A DNA stretch of 64,000 nt from Flavobacterium ardleyense. GTDB lineage: Bacteria; Bacteroidota; Bacteroidia; Flavobacteriales; Flavobacteriaceae. Positions 1 to 8,195 of the stretch are shown here, piece after piece. Position numbers and translations under genes: made by a program. Under the pieces are notes generated by a model. It saw only the letters and a list, made by a program, of their open reading frames with translations, ran no database searches and was not told the DNA's origin. The stretch is taken from assembly GCF_033547075.1 (NCBI RefSeq), contig NZ_CP137891.1:1302001-1366000 (forward strand), given 5' to 3'. Within the stretch, counting starts at the first letter, position 1. Each line of letters opens with the position of its first letter.

Positions 1-531
1 ATATTTCTCCACTGATATATCAAGGTTTTCTAGACCTATTTTTGGTTCACCAAACATAGCCGAAGTAAGTGCAAGACCGTAGTAACCTTCTGGATCTTCA
101 GGAAAATATTGTTTGATCTCGTTGTACTTTTTTCGCGCAAGCGTAATACTTTTCTCTGTACCAAACTTTATGAATTCAGAAGCTAAATTTATTTTGAACT
201 CCACCGATCGGTTATTGGCCAAACTATCAGCCATTAGATAAAACGAAATTGCTTTCTGATCGCCTAGCAGACTCATTGTATAGCCAGTAAAAAATAGCGC
301 GTCGCAAAAAGTAGTGTCTTTTTGATATGCTTCAAAAAAAACTTCGGCAGTAAGTTTTAGATACTTTTTGTCTAAAGTTTTATTTAGATACAAAATTTCG
401 ATTCCACCATCAAATGATTTCATCGCCTCAGGATTTTCAGATTTGCAATACAATCTTTTTCCTTCCATATAATTTTGCGAAAAAGTGAGGTTTGCAGCGA
501 GGAAAAATAATAACGTTAGTATTTTGCTCAT
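1..531 (-). CDS. Secreted protein of unknown function, 3' end cut by the window
   Basis: Reading the minus strand from the ATG at 531-529 gives an open frame running off the window start, so the C-terminus is missing. The first 19 residues (MSKILTLLFFLAANLTFSQ) form a typical flavobacterial signal peptide with a likely cut after Ser-18, so the product is probably periplasmic or outer-membrane associated. The rest is hydrophilic and helical, with alternating aromatic and small residues (segments around ALFFTGYTMSLLGDQKAI and EGYYGLALTSAMFGEPKIG) reminiscent of tetratricopeptide (TPR) helix pairs. The TPR reading is an inference from pattern, not a family match. It is transcribed in the same direction as the gene at 590-1657. 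Confidence 0.75.
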   Translation of the reverse strand, partial: MSKILTLLFFLAANLTFSQNYMEGKRLYCKSENPEAMKSFDGGIEILYLNKTLDKKYLKLTAEVFFEAYQKDTTFCDALFFTGYTMSLLGDQKAISFYLMADSLANNRSVEFKINLASEFIKFGTEKSITLARKKYNEIKQYFPEDPEGYYGLALTSAMFGEPKIGLENLDISVEKY

Positions 532-589
532 CGTTCAGATAGATTTATTCGAAAATATAAGTAGCTTAATTTTTAATGGTAACTTCAAT

Positions 590-1657
590 CTATTCAAACA
601 CATTCCCCGAACTATGATCTCTGCTCGCGCCAGTGACACTTGACAAAACATTGATTTCTCCTCTCAGCTTCAAAAGACCCAAAAACGCAAAAATCAATGC
701 CTCTTTATATTCGATAATCTTCGGTTCGGGAATAATGATGTGACTATTCGGCGAAAGCCATTTTAATCTTTCAATCAGAAAATCATTGTAAACACCGCCA
801 CCAGTTATCAAAATCGAATGCTTTTTTTCGGGCAAAACTGCAGCAATTTGAAAAGCAATATGTTCTACAAACGTGCGCATTTTATATTCGGTAGCAATAG
901 AGTAGGAGTTTATCAAGGGTAATAGAGTATCTCGGACATCTTCCATTCCTAGCGATTTCGGAAAAGCTTTTTTGTAATATTCTAAATCGTTAAGTTCGGC
1001 TAGAAGTTCCGAGTCAATCTCTCCAGTTTTGGAAATATTTCCGCAATCGTCATAATCAAATCCTAATTGATTCGAATAGAAATTTAGAACTGTGTTCACC
1101 GCTGAGATATCAAAGGCAATTCTTTTAGCATCTTTATTAAAGGAAATATTCGAAAATCCACCAAGATTCAAGCAGTAGTCGTACTCACCAAATAACAATT
1201 CATCTCCAATTGGCACAAGTGGGGCGCCCTGACCGCCAAGCATCACATCTTGAATGCGAAAATCGCAAACCACTTTTTGGTGGCAAAGTTTGCTCAACTG
1301 CGGTAAATTTCCAATCTGCAAAGTCAAACCTTCGGCAGGCCGATGCAAAATCGTATGTCCGTGCGAAGAAACTGCGGTAATATTTTCAAGATTATTCTTG
1401 TTTATAAACTCACAAATCACATCCGCCAACAATTTGGTAAACTCAATATTTAACTTTTGCAATTCCGCTTGACCGAAATTCACTGCTGTCTTCAAAATCT
1501 CCTGCCAATCTTTAGAATAAGAGATTGTTTCGCATTCTTTTATCTCAAAATTCCACTTTTCGGCCTCTAGCCAAAACTCAATTAAGGCCAAGTCAATGCC
1601 GTCAAGCGAAGTTCCGGACATTACACCTATAATATTGTAGCGCTTTTTATTATACAT
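590..1657 (-). CDS. anmK: Anhydro-N-acetylmuramic acid kinase
   Basis: AnmK phosphorylates and hydrolyses 1,6-anhydro-MurNAc to MurNAc-6-phosphate in the cytoplasm during recycling of cell-wall fragments. The family's N-terminal phosphate-binding signature GVMSGTSLDGID lies at about residues 12-23. Further family blocks are VSSHGHTILHRP, the LGGQGAPLVPIGD substrate region and ITGGGVYND near the C-terminus. About 355 residues is usual length. An upstream in-frame ATG at 1672 would add five residues, but a perfect -7 box (TATTTTTG, 1669-1662) overlaps that extension. The start MYNKKRYNIIG at 1657 is therefore chosen, and it matches the usual short AnmK N-terminus. Only 4 nt separate the box and the ATG, so the mRNA may be leaderless. 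Confidence 0.96.
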   Translation of the reverse strand: MYNKKRYNIIGVMSGTSLDGIDLALIEFWLEAEKWNFEIKECETISYSKDWQEILKTAVNFGQAELQKLNIEFTKLLADVICEFINKNNLENITAVSSHGHTILHRPAEGLTLQIGNLPQLSKLCHQKVVCDFRIQDVMLGGQGAPLVPIGDELLFGEYDYCLNLGGFSNISFNKDAKRIAFDISAVNTVLNFYSNQLGFDYDDCGNISKTGEIDSELLAELNDLEYYKKAFPKSLGMEDVRDTLLPLINSYSIATEYKMRTFVEHIAFQIAAVLPEKKHSILITGGGVYNDFLIERLKWLSPNSHIIIPEPKIIEYKEALIFAFLGLLKLRGEINVLSSVTGASRDHSSGNVFE

Positions 1658-1661
1658 AGAG

Positions 1662-1669
1662 CAAAAATA
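1662..1669 (-). promoter_or_regulatory. -7 promoter box of anmK
   Basis: The minus strand reads TATTTTTG, a perfect match to the Bacteroidetes -7 consensus TAnnTTTG, followed by CTCT and then the ATG of anmK. The predicted transcription start falls at or next to the start codon. No clear -33 TTTG was found at the usual distance. Confidence 0.6.
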
Positions 1670-1703
1670 CAACCGAATCAGATCTATATTAGTTTTTTAG
1701 AAG

Positions 1704-1711
1704 TATATTTG
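1704..1711 (+). promoter_or_regulatory. -7 promoter box of the acyl-CoA dehydrogenase gene
   Basis: TATATTTG matches the consensus TAnnTTTG and lies 48 nt before the ATG at 1760. It is divergent from the anmK promoter. A -33 element is not obvious. Confidence 0.6.
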
Positions 1712-1759
1712 TGCGCAAAAATAGTTTTTTAATTAACACATAATTTATTTCCCTTAGAT

Positions 1760-2902
1760 ATGGATTTCAACTATACCGAAGAACAATTAATGATTCAGAA
1801 AGCCGCTAGAGATTTTGCTCAAAGTGAACTTTTGCCAGGAGTTATTGAAAGAGATGAGACAGAAACATTTCCTACAGAGCAAATAAAGCAAATGGGAGAA
1901 TTAGGTTTCTTAGGAATGATGGTTGATCCAAAATACGGTGGGAGCGGTCTTGATACTGTTTCTTACGTATTGGCAATGGAAGAAATTTCTAAGGTCGATG
2001 CTTCGGCTTCTGTGGTTATGTCAGTAAACAATTCGCTTGTATGCTGGGGTATTCAGACTTATGGTAGCGAAGAGCAGAAAGAAAAATACCTTCCAAGGCT
2101 TGCTTCTGGGGAGATTATTGGTGCATTCTGTCTTTCTGAGCCAGAAGCGGGAAGTGATGCAACATCGCAAAAAACAACTGCAATAGACAAAGGCGATCAT
2201 TACCTTGTAAATGGGACGAAAAACTGGATTACTAATGGTAAAACAGCGTCAGTTTATATCGTTATTGCACAGACCGATGTAGAAAAAAGACATAAAGGTA
2301 TCAATGCTTTAATTATAGAAAGAGGTGCCGAAGGTTTCGAAATCGGCCCTAAAGAGCGCAAAATGGGTATTAGAGGTAGCGACACGCATTCTCTAATGTT
2401 CAATGACGTAAAAGTTCCTAAAGAAAACAGAATTGGTGAAGATGGATTTGGTTTCAAATTCGCAATGAAAGTCCTTTCAGGAGGTCGAATCGGTATCGCG
2501 GCTCAAGCGTTGGGTATCGCATCTGGTGCTTACGAATTGGCTCTAAAATATTCTAAAGAGAGAAAATCTTTCGGTACAGAAATTTCAAATCACCAAGCTA
2601 TTGCTTTCAAATTGGCGGATATGGCAGTGAATATCGAGGCTGCACGTCACCTTTGTATGAAGGCTGCTTGGGACAAAGACAACGGAAATAACTACGATGT
2701 AAGTGGAGCGATGGCAAAATTATTTGCTTCCCAAACTGCGATGGATACAGCAATCGAAGCAGTTCAAATTCACGGTGGTAATGGTTATGTTCGAGAATAC
2801 CACGTAGAGAGAATGATGCGCGATGCAAAAATCACTCAAATTTACGAAGGTACTTCAGAGATTCAGAAAATCGTAATTTCAAGAAGCGTTATTAACGGAT
2901 AG
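1760..2902 (+). CDS. Acyl-CoA dehydrogenase (short/branched-chain type)
   Basis: FAD-dependent alpha,beta-dehydrogenation of acyl-CoA, passing electrons to an electron-transfer flavoprotein. The 380 residues cover the three standard domains: N-terminal helical (1-120), beta-sheet (about 121-235, with FCLSEPEAGSDA and NGTKNWITNG) and C-terminal helical. The segment QIYEGTSEIQ near the C-terminus carries the likely catalytic base Glu-363 in the position used by short- and medium-chain enzymes. RKSFG and QIHGGNGY are FAD/CoA contact blocks. The protein resembles butyryl-CoA or short/branched-chain dehydrogenases, but substrate length cannot be fixed from sequence. It appears to be a single-gene unit with its own promoter and a downstream terminator. 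No ETF or enoyl-CoA hydratase gene is adjacent. Confidence 0.96.
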   Translation: MDFNYTEEQLMIQKAARDFAQSELLPGVIERDETETFPTEQIKQMGELGFLGMMVDPKYGGSGLDTVSYVLAMEEISKVDASASVVMSVNNSLVCWGIQTYGSEEQKEKYLPRLASGEIIGAFCLSEPEAGSDATSQKTTAIDKGDHYLVNGTKNWITNGKTASVYIVIAQTDVEKRHKGINALIIERGAEGFEIGPKERKMGIRGSDTHSLMFNDVKVPKENRIGEDGFGFKFAMKVLSGGRIGIAAQALGIASGAYELALKYSKERKSFGTEISNHQAIAFKLADMAVNIEAARHLCMKAAWDKDNGNNYDVSGAMAKLFASQTAMDTAIEAVQIHGGNGYVREYHVERMMRDAKITQIYEGTSEIQKIVISRSVING

Positions 2903-2926
2903 TCAGAAAACGTTTTAAATATATTA

Positions 2927-2962
2927 AGTCCCGCAGCAGCAATGTTTCGGGATTTTTTTTTT
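2927..2962 (+). terminator. Rho-independent terminator after the acyl-CoA dehydrogenase
   Basis: A short stem (TCCCG 2929-2933 with CGGGA 2948-2952) is followed directly by a run of ten T. It lies 25 nt after the stop codon. Confidence 0.75.
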
Positions 2963-3060
2963 GGAGCAATTTGCTTCGCCAGTTCGCGTCGCTCGTGTCC
3001 GGCATTCCACTTTTCTTGCCTGCGGGATTGCTGTTGCATTCCGGGCTAGGGGAGTTCGTA
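2963..3060 (+). repeat. Terminator-associated intergenic repeat, degenerate copy
   Basis: Just after the terminator comes a GC-richer block unlike its surroundings. It starts GGAGCAATTTGCTTCGCC and ends ATTCCGGGCTAGGG. The GGAGC...GGGCTAGGG layout is one I recall from non-coding repeats downstream of many flavobacterial genes. Short frames that cross it are not gene-like. Family assignment is from memory and needs a genome-wide search. Confidence 0.5.
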
Positions 3061-3122
3061 AACATTCACCATCTTCCAAAAAAACACAATCCCTCAAATT
3101 TCCGCATCTCCACCACTTTCTC

Positions 3123-3130
3123 TATATTTG
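3123..3130 (+). promoter_or_regulatory. -7 promoter box of the SDR gene
   Basis: TATATTTG, a perfect TAnnTTTG, lies 18 nt before the ATG at 3149 and predicts a very short leader. Confidence 0.6.
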
Positions 3131-3148
3131 TAATTCTAAAAAATACAG

Positions 3149-3826
3149 ATGAAAAATATTATTATTACCGGTGCAGGAAGAGGAATTGGTCACGAAGTAG
3201 CAATGCAACTTGCGGCGGCTGGACATCAAGTACTGGCAATATCTAGAAATATACCCCAAGACCTTATCAGTGCAGAAAATATTACCTGTCTTTCTGTAGA
3301 TATCACTCAGGAATCTGATTTAAAAAGAGTTTCTGACTTTATTTCAACAGCTTGGAAGCAAGTGGATGCGGTAATTCATAATGCGGGTGCATTGATTCTA
3401 AAACCTTTTGCTGAAACTAGCGTTCAGGAATTTACAGATATTTATAAAGTGAATGTATTTGGAGTAGTAGCATTGACCAAAGTAGTTTTGCCATTTCTGG
3501 TAAAAGGAAGTCACGTTGTAAGCATTAGCAGTATGGGCGGAATTCAAGGAAGCGTTAAGTTTGCTGGACTTTCGGCTTACAGCTCCAGTAAAGGAGCGCT
3601 GATTACACTATCCGAATTATTGGCCGAAGAATATCGCGAACAAGGAATTGCCTTTAATGTTTTGGCATTAGGTTCGGTTCAAACAGAAATGTTGGCAAAA
3701 GCTTTCCCAGGATTTGAAGCGCCCCTAAGTGCTTCGAAAATGGCGGAGTATATTTCGAATTTTACCTTGACTGGAAATGAATTCTACAACGGGAAAGTTT
3801 TGGAAGTATCTTCTACAACGCCGTAA
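3149..3826 (+). CDS. SDR family NAD(P)-dependent oxidoreductase
   Basis: Classical short-chain dehydrogenase/reductase of 225 residues, slightly shorter than the usual 240-260. The Rossmann dinucleotide motif TGAGRGIG is at residues 7-14, NAG at 78-80, the catalytic Ser in SISSM at 126-129, and the YxxxK pair at Tyr-144 and Lys-148 (AYSSSKGA). The substrate cannot be predicted. The C-terminus lacks the extended substrate loop of larger SDRs. It has its own promoter and is followed 57 nt later by the SprT-like gene, with which it may be co-transcribed. Confidence 0.95.
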   Translation: MKNIIITGAGRGIGHEVAMQLAAAGHQVLAISRNIPQDLISAENITCLSVDITQESDLKRVSDFISTAWKQVDAVIHNAGALILKPFAETSVQEFTDIYKVNVFGVVALTKVVLPFLVKGSHVVSISSMGGIQGSVKFAGLSAYSSSKGALITLSELLAEEYREQGIAFNVLALGSVQTEMLAKAFPGFEAPLSASKMAEYISNFTLTGNEFYNGKVLEVSSTTP

Positions 3827-3883
3827 TTCGTCCAGCATATATTTCGCGAAAGTGTACCATCTCAGAATAAAAATATAATTTTA

Positions 3884-4486
3884 GTGCACGATATTCTTCT
3901 CAAATATATTCCCGAACACGCCGTAAAACCGGTGAGCGAGCTGATCGTTACGCACGGCGTTCATCTTAAAATTGTGAATGAACGTGCTACTCGTCATGGG
4001 GATTATCGGAATTTTAATGGTAAACACGAAATTACAGTCAACGGAAGCCTTAATAAATACCGCTTTCTGATTACGTTAATTCATGAGATTGCACATCTTG
4101 TTGCCGGGGTAAAATATGGTCGAGGAATAAAGCCGCACGGACAGGAGTGGAAATTTACCTTTCAGCAATTGATGCTACCATATATAAGGCCTGAAATTTT
4201 TCCGAATCAACTCTTAGGACTCCTCGCAAGGCATTTCAAAAATCCTACGGCAAGTAGCGATACCGATGCGACATTGTCGTTGGCATTAAAACAATTTGAT
4301 GTTCAGAAAGAGGATCATCATTATATTTTTCAATTGCCTTATGGAACATTTTTTAGAGTAAAAGGACGTATTTTCGTGAAGGGAGCACAGCGTACCAAAA
4401 GGTTTGAATGCAAAGAGACCGCAACTGGCAAAATGTATCTTTTTAATCCAAATGCCGAGGTCGAAATTCTTGCTGGCAAAGTTTAA
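3884..4486 (+). CDS. SprT-like zinc metalloprotein
   Basis: SprT-like domain protein of 200 residues. The gluzincin motif HEIAH is at residues 67-71, with a likely third ligand in KPHGQEWK (His-85), as in SprT and the Spartan family. The domain is followed by a C-terminal segment with no cysteine zinc ribbon. The start codon is GTG at 3884. It is kept because the resulting N-terminus (HDILLKYIPEHAVKPV) continues the expected first helix and no in-frame ATG lies nearby. SprT-like proteases in eukaryotes act on DNA-protein crosslinks, but the bacterial role is poorly known, so function is left open. Confidence 0.88.
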   Translation: MHDILLKYIPEHAVKPVSELIVTHGVHLKIVNERATRHGDYRNFNGKHEITVNGSLNKYRFLITLIHEIAHLVAGVKYGRGIKPHGQEWKFTFQQLMLPYIRPEIFPNQLLGLLARHFKNPTASSDTDATLSLALKQFDVQKEDHHYIFQLPYGTFFRVKGRIFVKGAQRTKRFECKETATGKMYLFNPNAEVEILAGKV

Positions 4487-4501
4487 AATGCTATCTTAGA
4501 G

Positions 4502-4537
4502 TCCTCTCCCCCCGGCCCTCCGAAGGAGCGGGAGGAG
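4502..4537. repeat. GC-rich nested hairpin between the SprT-like gene and manC
   Basis: A C-rich then G-rich palindromic unit. The inner stem is CTCC (4518-4521) with GGAG (4525-4528) around a GAA loop. The outer stem is CTCTCCC (4504-4510) with GGGAGGAG (4530-4537), with one bulge. It stands out sharply from the AT-rich surroundings and resembles REP-like elements of Bacteroidetes. There is no T-run, so it is not a standard terminator. Confidence 0.55.
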
Positions 4538-4657
4538 AAACCAAAATTTTGGCATCATCTTAAAAACAGGTGAAATTTTCTGCTCTTTTTGTCTTGGAAT
4601 AGTGAAGCTTGGTGAAGTGTCGGGAGGGTTGGTTTAAGAATAATTAAATAGAGTTTT

Positions 4658-5713
4658 ATGAATCAGAATTATTATGCAATTTTAATGGCGGGTGGAGTAG
4701 GATCACGATTCTGGCCGGTAAGTACAGAGACTTTTCCTAAGCAATTTCACGATATGCTGGGATCTGGTGAAACACTTATTCAGAAAACTTTTTCGAGATT
4801 AAGTAAAATTATTCCTGCTGAAAATATCCTTATTTTAACTAATGAGCGCTATAAAGATCTTGTTTTAGAGCAACTGCCCCAAGCAACAGAAGAGCAAGTC
4901 TTGTTGGAGCCGGCAATGAGAAATACCGCTCCGTGTATTTTGTATGCGTCCCTAAAAATTCAGAAACAAAATCCTGATGCTCTTATTGTAGTAGCACCAA
5001 GTGATCATTGGATAGAAGACGAGAATGCATTTTTAAGCAATCTTAAGCAGTGTTTTGATTTCTGTAATGAAAATCCAGCTTTGTTAACCTTGGGGATTCA
5101 GCCAACCTTTCCGAATACGGGTTATGGCTATATTGAATATGATAAAACAGATGAAACGGCAATTAAGCAAGTGAAACAATTTCGAGAAAAGCCGGACTAC
5201 GCTACTGCAAAAGTGTTTTTAGAAAAGGGAAATTTCCTTTGGAATGGTGGAATTTTTATTTGGCACGTAACTACAGTTTTGGACGCTTTCGCGAAATTTT
5301 CTCCAGTGATGAATCAACTTTTCCGACAAGGATATAACGATTATAACACTTCGGATGAAGCTAAATGGATTGAAGATAATTATGCCAAAGCCGAAAATAT
5401 TTCTATTGACTATGCGGTAATGGAGCAGGCAGAAAATGTTTATGTACTGCCCGCAACTTTTGATTGGAATGACTTAGGAACTTGGGGGTCATTGCACGAG
5501 AAACTTCCAAAAGACGAGAACAATAATGCTGTTGTAAACGCAAAAGTATTTCTAGAAAACGCTACGAACAATATTATCCGCACCGATTCTGATAAACTTA
5601 TTGTAGTGGATGGTTTGAATGATTATATAATTGTAGACAGAGAAGGAGTATTGTTAATCTATCCAAAATCTAAAGAGCAGGATATTAAAAAATTAATTCA
5701 ACTTCTACCTTAA
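4658..5713 (+). CDS. manC: Mannose-1-phosphate guanylyltransferase
   Basis: Makes GDP-mannose from mannose-1-phosphate and GTP for surface polysaccharides and glycoprotein sugars. The nucleotidyltransferase signature AGGVGSRFWP is at residues 11-20, followed by the FPKQF block at 26-30. Later blocks include VVAPSDHWI, the EKP loop (FREKPD) and WNGGIFIW. At 351 residues it is the single-domain form without the C-terminal cupin isomerase of bifunctional ManC/AlgA. Its stop lies 1 nt from the convergent end of the ABC ATPase gene, leaving no room for a terminator. Confidence 0.93.
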   Translation: MNQNYYAILMAGGVGSRFWPVSTETFPKQFHDMLGSGETLIQKTFSRLSKIIPAENILILTNERYKDLVLEQLPQATEEQVLLEPAMRNTAPCILYASLKIQKQNPDALIVVAPSDHWIEDENAFLSNLKQCFDFCNENPALLTLGIQPTFPNTGYGYIEYDKTDETAIKQVKQFREKPDYATAKVFLEKGNFLWNGGIFIWHVTTVLDAFAKFSPVMNQLFRQGYNDYNTSDEAKWIEDNYAKAENISIDYAVMEQAENVYVLPATFDWNDLGTWGSLHEKLPKDENNNAVVNAKVFLENATNNIIRTDSDKLIVVDGLNDYIIVDREGVLLIYPKSKEQDIKKLIQLLP

Positions 5714-5714
5714 A

Positions 5715-6485
5715 TTAGACTAAATCATCTTTAATATAGACTTCACGCACTTTTTTGAATAAATCAGATGAGTACACAAAATCTACAATTGCCTCATTAT
5801 CCGTTTTAAAAACTTCTTTTTTAGTTCCTTCCCACGCGACCAATCCGTCTTTCAGAAATACAATTTTGTCTCCAATCTCCATCACCGAGTTCATGTCGTG
5901 GGTATTGATTACGGTTGTAATGTCGTATTCTTCGGTAATCTCTCTTAAAAGGTTGTCAATTAAAATTGCCGTTTTTGGATCTAGTCCAGAGTTGGGCTCA
6001 TCGCAAAAAAGGTATTTCGGTTGATTCACAATCGCTCTGGCAATCGCTACACGTTTCTGCATCCCACCAGATATTTGAGAAGGAAGTCGGTCATGAGCGT
6101 CGTTCAGATTCACCCTATTTAAAACAAAGTCGACCCTCTCTTTGGTTTGTGCTTTGGTGTTTTTGGTAAACATTTTTAACGGAAAAGCTACATTTTCGCG
6201 CACGGTCATCGAATCAAACAGAGCGCTTCCTTGGAAAACCATTCCAATTTCGGTACGTATTTCTCGCTTTTCTGCTTCGGTTAAATTAGAATATATCCGA
6301 CCATTGTACGAAATTGTACCTTTGGTAGGAGCGTGCAATCCTAATAATGTTTTAAGAAATACAGTCTTACCTGACCCGCTCTGTCCAATGATTAGATTGG
6401 TTTTTCCTGGCTCGAAAGACGTTGTAATTCCTTTTAAGACATGATTGTCGCCAAAGGTTTTTTCTAAATTTTTTACTTCTATCAT
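5715..6485 (-). CDS. Lipid-transport ABC transporter ATP-binding protein, MlaF-like
   Basis: Cytoplasmic ATPase of an MCE/Mla-type phospholipid transporter. Walker A is GQSGSGKT (residues 34-41), the ABC signature is ISGGMQKR (138-145) and Walker B is YLFCDEP (158-164). 256 residues is typical. The frame opens further upstream to 6542, but the ATG at 6485 is chosen. It overlaps the stop of the permease gene in an ATGA arrangement (stop 6484-6482), a sign of translational coupling, and gives the normal N-terminus MIEVKNLEKTFG. Confidence 0.93.
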   Translation of the reverse strand: MIEVKNLEKTFGDNHVLKGITTSFEPGKTNLIIGQSGSGKTVFLKTLLGLHAPTKGTISYNGRIYSNLTEAEKREIRTEIGMVFQGSALFDSMTVRENVAFPLKMFTKNTKAQTKERVDFVLNRVNLNDAHDRLPSQISGGMQKRVAIARAIVNQPKYLFCDEPNSGLDPKTAILIDNLLREITEEYDITTVINTHDMNSVMEIGDKIVFLKDGLVAWEGTKKEVFKTDNEAIVDFVYSSDLFKKVREVYIKDDLV

Positions 6486-7228
6486 GATAAGAGCAATTGA
6501 GTTAAAATATAATTGAATAAAATGATACTTACTGACGTCCACACAAATGCCACTGTACTTGCTTTACCCACCTCAAGTGCGCCACCTTTCATATAATATC
6601 CATGAAATGATGGAATTGTAGCAAGTAATAATGCGAAGATAAAAGTTTTGATAAATGCGTAAGCGATATGAAACGGAATAAAGTCCATCTGAAGTCCTGT
6701 AACAAAATCGGAACTTGCGGCAAAACCGCCATAAACTGCCGCTAGCCATCCGCCAAGAATTCCCAAAAACATGCTAATTCCAATTACAAAAGGATATAGA
6801 AGCAATGCTATTAATTTTGGAAAAACCAGGTAATTTAAAGAATTCACTCCCATTACTTCCAACGCATCAATTTGTTCAGTCACACGCATCGTACCGATAC
6901 TAGAGGTAATAAATGAACCCATTTTTCCCGCCATAATTATAGAAATAAATGTTGGCGCAAATTCTAAAAGTATTGACTGTCTAGTTGCAAAACCGATAAG
7001 AGTTTTTGGAATTAAAGGATTTGTAAGATTTAGTCCTGTCTGAATAGAAACTACACCACCCACGAAAAAGGAAATAAACGCAACAATTCCAAGCGAATCA
7101 ATAATAAGGTCGTCGATCTCTTTGAATATGAGGCCTCGCATTACCGACCATTTTGTAGGTTTTAGGAAGATTTCCTTCCACATCAGGAAGTACTTTCCTA
7201 TTTGAGATAAATATCGAACGAGCATCAT
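6482..7228 (-). CDS. ABC transporter permease, MlaE family
   Basis: Inner-membrane permease of the MCE-type lipid transporter, 248 residues with about five hydrophobic segments. Family blocks visible are SFFVGGVVSIQTGLNL, EFAPTFISIIMAGKMGS, the EQIDALEVMGV coupling segment and YYMKGGALEVGKASTVAF at the C-terminal side. It overlaps the ATPase gene by 4 nt. The substrate-binding MCE protein (MlaD), often the next gene, is not here and must be encoded elsewhere if the system is complete. Two adjacent ATGs make the exact start ambiguous by one codon. Confidence 0.93.
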   Translation of the reverse strand: MMLVRYLSQIGKYFLMWKEIFLKPTKWSVMRGLIFKEIDDLIIDSLGIVAFISFFVGGVVSIQTGLNLTNPLIPKTLIGFATRQSILLEFAPTFISIIMAGKMGSFITSSIGTMRVTEQIDALEVMGVNSLNYLVFPKLIALLLYPFVIGISMFLGILGGWLAAVYGGFAASSDFVTGLQMDFIPFHIAYAFIKTFIFALLLATIPSFHGYYMKGGALEVGKASTVAFVWTSVSIILFNYILTQLLLS

Positions 7229-7298
7229 AGATTTTATAATATAGGCTAAAATACTAAGAAGTTATGAATTGGGGGAGAGCACAATTGTTTTTTAAATG

Positions 7299-8147
7299 TT
7301 AAAACAATTTATTCCTCATTTTCTTCCAGCGTAATTTTCGAATAAAGTCAGCTTCCAACTTATTCACTAACATTTCAGTTTCATTAGCTTTAGCCATTTG
7401 ATAGCCTTTAACGTAATCAAGAAATAGTTTAGGTTGCTTTTTCTTCATTGCCAATTTTGCAGAAGCGACGAGAGTAATTGCAAAACCATAGCCCAAAGTA
7501 TAAAAAGATTCACCTTGCTTGTAGCGAGCTTCCTGATTGTAATTCGCTCCAGTTGCCTTCAGATGTTTTACGATAAGACTTTCGTCAGTATGAATTTTCC
7601 AGCCGTGATATTGCGCTAAGAGTTCGTCGGCGGTATCCCAACCCATTGCTGTGCGCAATCCGCCAATGTCACGAAAACATTCTTTACGGTACGCTTTAAA
7701 GGCGCCGCGAATATGATCTTTGTCGGCGAGACTTTCTAACTCCCAATTTCCGTTCTTTTCAATATAAGCAAAACCGCCAGCCATCCCGATTTTAGGATCG
7801 CTTTTAAAAGCTTTTAAAATTTTTTCGAAATAGTTTGTCGGTAAAATTAAATCGGCATCGAGTTTTACAATCACATCATAATTTTCGTCCAATCCACTTA
7901 AGCCGAGATTAAATGCTTTGATGACTTTACTTCCAGGTAAATGAGCCGAATCTGATTCTTTGTGAACCATATTGATGTAATCGAATTTTTCGACGTAACT
8001 CAGTGCAATTTTTGCTGTACGATCGTTAGAATGATCGTCGACTACCACAACGCTACTTGGCAAAACAGTTTGCGAAGTTAGCGAATCTAGCGTTTTTGCA
8101 ATATACTTTTCCTCATCATGCGCCGGGATTACAACGTAGTATTTCAT
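7299..8147 (-). CDS. Glycosyltransferase family 2 protein
   Basis: GT-A fold inverting glycosyltransferase of 282 residues. The nucleotide-sugar site starts at VVIPAHDEEKYI (5-16), with VVVVDDHSNDRT at 33-44 and the metal-binding DAD at 97-99 (VKLDADL). A later GWDTADELL block looks like the acceptor-side acidic motif. There is no transmembrane anchor, so it acts in the cytoplasm or at the membrane surface. Sugar and acceptor are unknown. It lies 48 nt after the methyltransferase and 70 nt before the MlaE-like permease, in the same direction. Confidence 0.92.
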   Translation of the reverse strand: MKYYVVIPAHDEEKYIAKTLDSLTSQTVLPSSVVVVDDHSNDRTAKIALSYVEKFDYINMVHKESDSAHLPGSKVIKAFNLGLSGLDENYDVIVKLDADLILPTNYFEKILKAFKSDPKIGMAGGFAYIEKNGNWELESLADKDHIRGAFKAYRKECFRDIGGLRTAMGWDTADELLAQYHGWKIHTDESLIVKHLKATGANYNQEARYKQGESFYTLGYGFAITLVASAKLAMKKKQPKLFLDYVKGYQMAKANETEMLVNKLEADFIRKLRWKKMRNKLF

Positions 8148-8195
8148 ATCAGGAATTTACTTTCTTGTTAGTCAAGAATACTTCTAAGCAAGATT

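Noticed and set aside
2961..3246. Two overlapping plus-strand frames over the repeat after the acyl-CoA dehydrogenase
   Set aside because: They run through a non-coding repeat and into the SDR promoter and gene. Their composition is not protein-like.
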